A stretch of DNA of 8,220 bases from the NCBI GenBank assembly GCA_937888935.1, contig CALARO010000235.1, positions 1 through 8,220 of the forward strand. Reading direction: 5' to 3'. This DNA is from an uncultured Clostridia bacterium (GTDB lineage Bacteria; Bacillota; Clostridia; Christensenellales; Borkfalkiaceae). A model generated the notes under the pieces. The model had not been told where the DNA came from. It worked only from the letters and a program-made list of their open reading frames with translations, and ran no database searches. The position numbers were made by a program, and so were the translations under genes. Positions 6,550-8,220 of this stretch are shown one piece after another. How positions within the stretch are numbered: the stretch's first letter is position 1; each line of letters starts with the position of its first letter.

Positions 6550-6579
6550 ATTATATATCACCTAATATGCGATTGTCAA
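6550..6579 (-). promoter_or_regulatory. Consensus promoter of the PH-domain gene
   Basis: Read on the - strand, a perfect TTGACA (complement of 6574-6579) is followed by an 18-base spacer and TATAAT (complement of 6550-6555). The spacer (6556-6573) is almost exactly filled by a 17-bp imperfect palindrome. The leader to the ATG is about 50 bases. Confidence 0.85.
6557..6573. promoter_or_regulatory. Operator-like imperfect palindrome, site 1
   Basis: ATCACCTA-A-TATGCGAT: the two 8-base arms agree at 6 of 8 positions. The sequence matches site 2 (6586-6602) at 14 of 17 positions, including an unbroken 11 bases TAATATGCGAT. It sits between the -35 and -10 boxes of the PH-domain gene promoter, where a bound protein would block RNA polymerase. 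Confidence 0.7.
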
Positions 6580-6585
6580 CTAAAA

Positions 6586-6602
6586 ATCGTATAATATGCG
6601 AT
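6586..6602. promoter_or_regulatory. Operator-like imperfect palindrome, site 2
   Basis: ATCGTATA-A-TATGCGAT: arms agree at 7 of 8 positions. Its centre is 29 bp from that of site 1. It covers a TATAAT (6590-6595) on the + strand that is the best candidate -10 box for the XRE-type regulator gene at 6663. No good -35 partner is visible for that box, so the + promoter itself is only tentative. Downstream, GGAAAAT (6613-6619) and ATTTTCC (6626-6632) can form a small hairpin in the leader. Confidence 0.65.
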
Positions 6603-6662
6603 AATTTTTGTAGGAAAATATAAAAATTTTCCGCAAATACCAATGAAAGGAAGCAAAAAAAA

Positions 6663-6878
6663 ATGGAATTGGCACAAATTCAGATACGACTTCGGGAATG
6701 TATTTCTCAATCGCAATATTCGCAACGGCAGATCGCGCAGGCGATCGGCGTTTCGGCGCAGACGGTTTCGAAATATATGAAGCAGAATATTTTCCCCGCG
6801 CTCGATACGCTTTCGAAGCTTTGCATGCTGCTCGACGTGCGCGCGGATTATATCTTAGGCTTAACGAACGAGTATTGA
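6663..6878 (+). CDS. Small XRE/Cro-CI-type helix-turn-helix regulator
   Basis: The 71-residue product is essentially one lambda-repressor-like DNA-binding domain. Residues 21-40 (QRQIAQAIGVSAQTVSKYMK) are the helix-turn-helix with the expected A25, G29 and V35 core positions; PALDTLSKLCMLLDVRADYILGL (45-67) is the standard following pair of helices ending in the D-Y-I-L-G-L motif. There is no effector or dimerisation domain. A ribosome site AAAGGAAG (6646-6653) precedes the ATG by 9 bases. It is divergent from the PH-domain gene, and the paired palindromes between the two genes are its most likely binding sites, implying repression of the PH gene and autoregulation. That regulatory link is inferred from the layout only. 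A weak terminator follows. Confidence 0.9.
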   Translation: MELAQIQIRLRECISQSQYSQRQIAQAIGVSAQTVSKYMKQNIFPALDTLSKLCMLLDVRADYILGLTNEY

Positions 6879-6893
6879 CTGCGCAAAAAAAGA

Positions 6894-6926
6894 CTTCCCG
6901 CAAAAGGGAAGCGTTTTAAAGTTCTT
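6894..6926 (+). terminator. Probable weak terminator after the XRE-type regulator
   Basis: CTTCCC (6894-6899) pairs with GGGAAG (6906-6911) around a 6-base loop, preceded by an A-run and followed by CGTTTTAAAGTTCTTTTTT. The stem is only 6 bp, so efficiency is uncertain. Confidence 0.55.
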
Positions 6927-6940
6927 TTTTGTGAACGAGC

Positions 6941-7048
6941 CGCCCCTCATCAGTCAACTTCGTTGCCGGCAATCCGCCGAGATTGCCTTTTTGCGGCAAC
7001 TCGGCGAGAAAATTCCCCCCCCCAATGTTAGGTGCGCTTGGGGAATTT
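6941..7048. repeat. Palindromic intergenic repeat element, copy 2, with an altered or inserted tail
   Basis: The first 25 bases (6941-6965) are identical to 5774-5798. The sequence then leaves copy 1. CGCCGAG (6975-6981) plus TTGCC (6983-6987) pair with GGCAA (6995-6999) plus CTCGGCG (7000-7006), giving a 12-bp stem with one bulged A. Next, AAATTCCCC (7010-7018) pairs with GGGGAATTT (7040-7048) across a loop that contains the rest of a 9-C tract (7015-7023). The C-run/G-run closing hairpin is analogous to the one ending copy 1, so copy 2 may be the same element enlarged by internal sequence. It occupies most of the gene-free interval 6879-7179. Confidence 0.6.
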
Positions 7049-7090
7049 CAAGAATATTAAATCAAAACAGCGTAAACAGCGAGTTCGTGA

Positions 7091-7126
7091 AAAGACGATT
7101 GCAAATAATTATTTGCAATCGTCTTT
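7091..7126. terminator. 36-bp perfect palindrome, probable terminator of the helicase transcript
   Basis: Bases 7091-7108 are the exact reverse complement of 7109-7126 (core AAAGACGATTGCAAAT / ATTTGCAATCGTCTTT). On the - strand it lies 53 bases after the stop of the helicase-like gene and ends in TCTTTTC, which fits a rho-independent terminator; on the + strand it ends CTTTAAAT. The stem is AT-rich for a terminator, so a protein-binding or recombination role is an alternative. Confidence 0.6.
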
Positions 7127-7179
7127 AAATAGTTGTCCATTTATGGATGTTAATATAACAAATTCAAAAAAGCTCTAAT

Positions 7180-8220
7180 TTATAATGCATTAGTTAAAAT
7201 TTCAATTTCATATTCTGTCAGATTTTTCCTAAAATAGTCTTTGTTATCAGCAAGAATACTAAGCAAATCATCTTCTGTGATATTCTTTGTATCAACCTTT
7301 TTAATTAATAGTAAAGATTGTATCTTATTAATTGTTGTTTGAGGAATGCCATATTCAAGTAATATTCTGAAATTGCTTGGAATAAAACTGTTTTCGATCA
7401 TCTCAGCAACATACGAATAATCACCCGAAGGTAAACCTAATTGTTTAGTAGCATATTTTTGTAATGAATCAACCACGTTTATCCATTTTGGAGCCCTATA
7501 CTGTAGCCAATTCTTTTGCAAAGAAAAAATAGATTTTATTATCTCATCGGTGTGTTCTTGCATTTCAATAGGACACTTTATAAACATTTCTTCCACTGAC
7601 AAAAATGGAATATTTTTATTTTGAGCAAGTCTTTCTGCGCGATAAGCCAACTCTCTTGCAATCAAAGAGTTTGTAGATACTTTATAACAACTTGAAACAA
7701 TTTTATTAACTATCCACCCTTTTGACTCAAAAGACGATCGTTCAGTTTCGGTTGTAAGATTTTCCCAACAAAGATCAAAAATATACATTAACCGTTTATA
7801 GAGCAACCCATCAAGTTGACTCCATATAATGAGATCTATTTTTGCTTTACTCTTTAAATCATTTATAAGTATATGAAGTATTTTTTCCTGTCCCTCAATT
7901 GATACGGCATTTCGTTTCAAAATTTGTTGAAGTTCAAAATCCTTCTTTTGAAAATCTGAATAACGACGCTTATTGTCACCAATATCTTTTACTTCGGACT
8001 CCTCTAAATTTACGAGAACTTCTGAATCTATAGGGTTTTGCACAAAAAAAGGAAAATCAACATTCGTTTTTTCTCTATGCGGAGGCTCATGTAAATTTAT
8101 TATATTTCCGACATAGTGTTTCATTAATCTTCCTGCACGCCCTTTAATATTTGAGTAGTCAAAATAATCAATTTTTCGTTTTCCTATTTTATTGTCATAA
8201 AAAATCACATTCTTTGCGCT
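7180..8220 (-). CDS. Ski2-like superfamily-2 helicase, C-terminal part (5' end outside window); possible defence helicase
   Basis: The frame is open from the right window edge to a TAA (complement of 7180-7182), giving 346 residues without a start codon. The first residues SAKNVIFYDN resemble helicase motif V. They are followed by SNIKGRAGRLMKHYVGNIINL, a clear motif VI (N24, G27-R-A-G-R31) of the Ski2-like group, whose arginines contact ATP phosphates. The remaining 300 residues are mostly helical and not recognised; they would form the C-terminal accessory domains. The Walker motifs lie upstream, outside the window. Spelling of the N-x-x-GRAGR-L-x-x-x-x-x-G-N stretch resembles the HamB helicase of Hachiman phage-defence systems as I recall it, but this is a tentative match. 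The gene is strongly AT-rich, with AAA/ATA/TTA codons, unlike the GCG/CGC-rich genes to its left, which suggests horizontal acquisition. Confidence 0.82.
   Translation of the reverse strand, partial: SAKNVIFYDNKIGKRKIDYFDYSNIKGRAGRLMKHYVGNIINLHEPPHREKTNVDFPFFVQNPIDSEVLVNLEESEVKDIGDNKRRYSDFQKKDFELQQILKRNAVSIEGQEKILHILINDLKSKAKIDLIIWSQLDGLLYKRLMYIFDLCWENLTTETERSSFESKGWIVNKIVSSCYKVSTNSLIARELAYRAERLAQNKNIPFLSVEEMFIKCPIEMQEHTDEIIKSIFSLQKNWLQYRAPKWINVVDSLQKYATKQLGLPSGDYSYVAEMIENSFIPSNFRILLEYGIPQTTINKIQSLLLIKKVDTKNITEDDLLSILADNKDYFRKNLTEYEIEILTNAL

Noticed and set aside
5774..7126. CRISPR array
   Set aside because: Only two copies of a 25-base head, more than 1 kb apart and with different tails; there is no regular repeat-spacer pattern.
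6931..7128. Open frame of 65 codons on the + strand
   Set aside because: It begins inside the repeat element, runs through two hairpins and the C-tract and ends in the perfect palindrome. There is no ribosome site or recognisable domain, and its content is explained by the repeats.
8206..8208. GTG as a start codon for the helicase-like gene
   Set aside because: The frame stays open to the window edge and the residues before it (SAKN) continue a helicase motif V. No ribosome site precedes it. The gene is truncated by the window, not short.

Overview
The window reads as part of a chromosome of a moderately GC-rich, low-GC-phylum (Firmicutes/Clostridia-type) gut-style bacterium. The pointers are strong AGGAG-type ribosome sites, sigma-A-like promoters, a MATE/TrmO/PH-domain gene complement typical of uncultured Clostridia, and a 'CCCCTCATCAGTCA...' palindromic intergenic repeat of a kind I recall from Clostridia genomes. 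The taxonomic placement is inference; there is no rRNA or marker gene here.

Left part (1-3367, + strand): the last 65 residues of an AraC-type regulator, then three sugar-metabolism genes: a Gfo/Idh/MocA oxidoreductase (257-1300), a TIM-barrel sugar phosphate isomerase/epimerase-like protein (1411-2250) and a second Gfo/Idh/MocA oxidoreductase (2243-3274, overlapping the previous gene by 8 bases). They end at a clear rho-independent terminator. Two NAD(P)-dependent sugar dehydrogenases around a metal-dependent isomerase/lyase fold is the gene content of 'oxidise - rearrange or eliminate - reduce' routes through 3-keto sugars; the real substrate cannot be read from the sequence. The first oxidoreductase has a consensus promoter so close that its mRNA should be leaderless.

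Middle part (3368-5868, + strand): a promoter with a 12-bp triple tandem repeat running into its -35 box drives a MATE-family exporter (3589-4923), followed 16 bases later by a TrmO/TsaA-type tRNA methyltransferase (4940-5686). A palindromic repeat element and a strong bidirectional terminator separate this pair from the convergent gene to the right.

Right-middle part (5917-6925): a two-TM bacterial PH-domain membrane protein (- strand) and a 71-aa XRE-type DNA-binding protein (+ strand) are divergent. Between them lie two matching 17-bp imperfect palindromes, one filling the spacer of the PH gene's promoter and the other covering the -10 box of the regulator. This looks like a self-contained repressor/operator switch.

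Right end (6926-8220): a second, differently tailed copy of the repeat, a 9-C tract and a 36-bp perfect palindrome lead into clearly AT-rich DNA. That DNA holds the C-terminal 346 residues of a Ski2-like superfamily-2 helicase (- strand, cut by the window edge). Motif VI (NIKGRAGR) is intact. The composition jump and the helicase type suggest the edge of an acquired defence or accessory island; a Hachiman HamB-like protein is one candidate.
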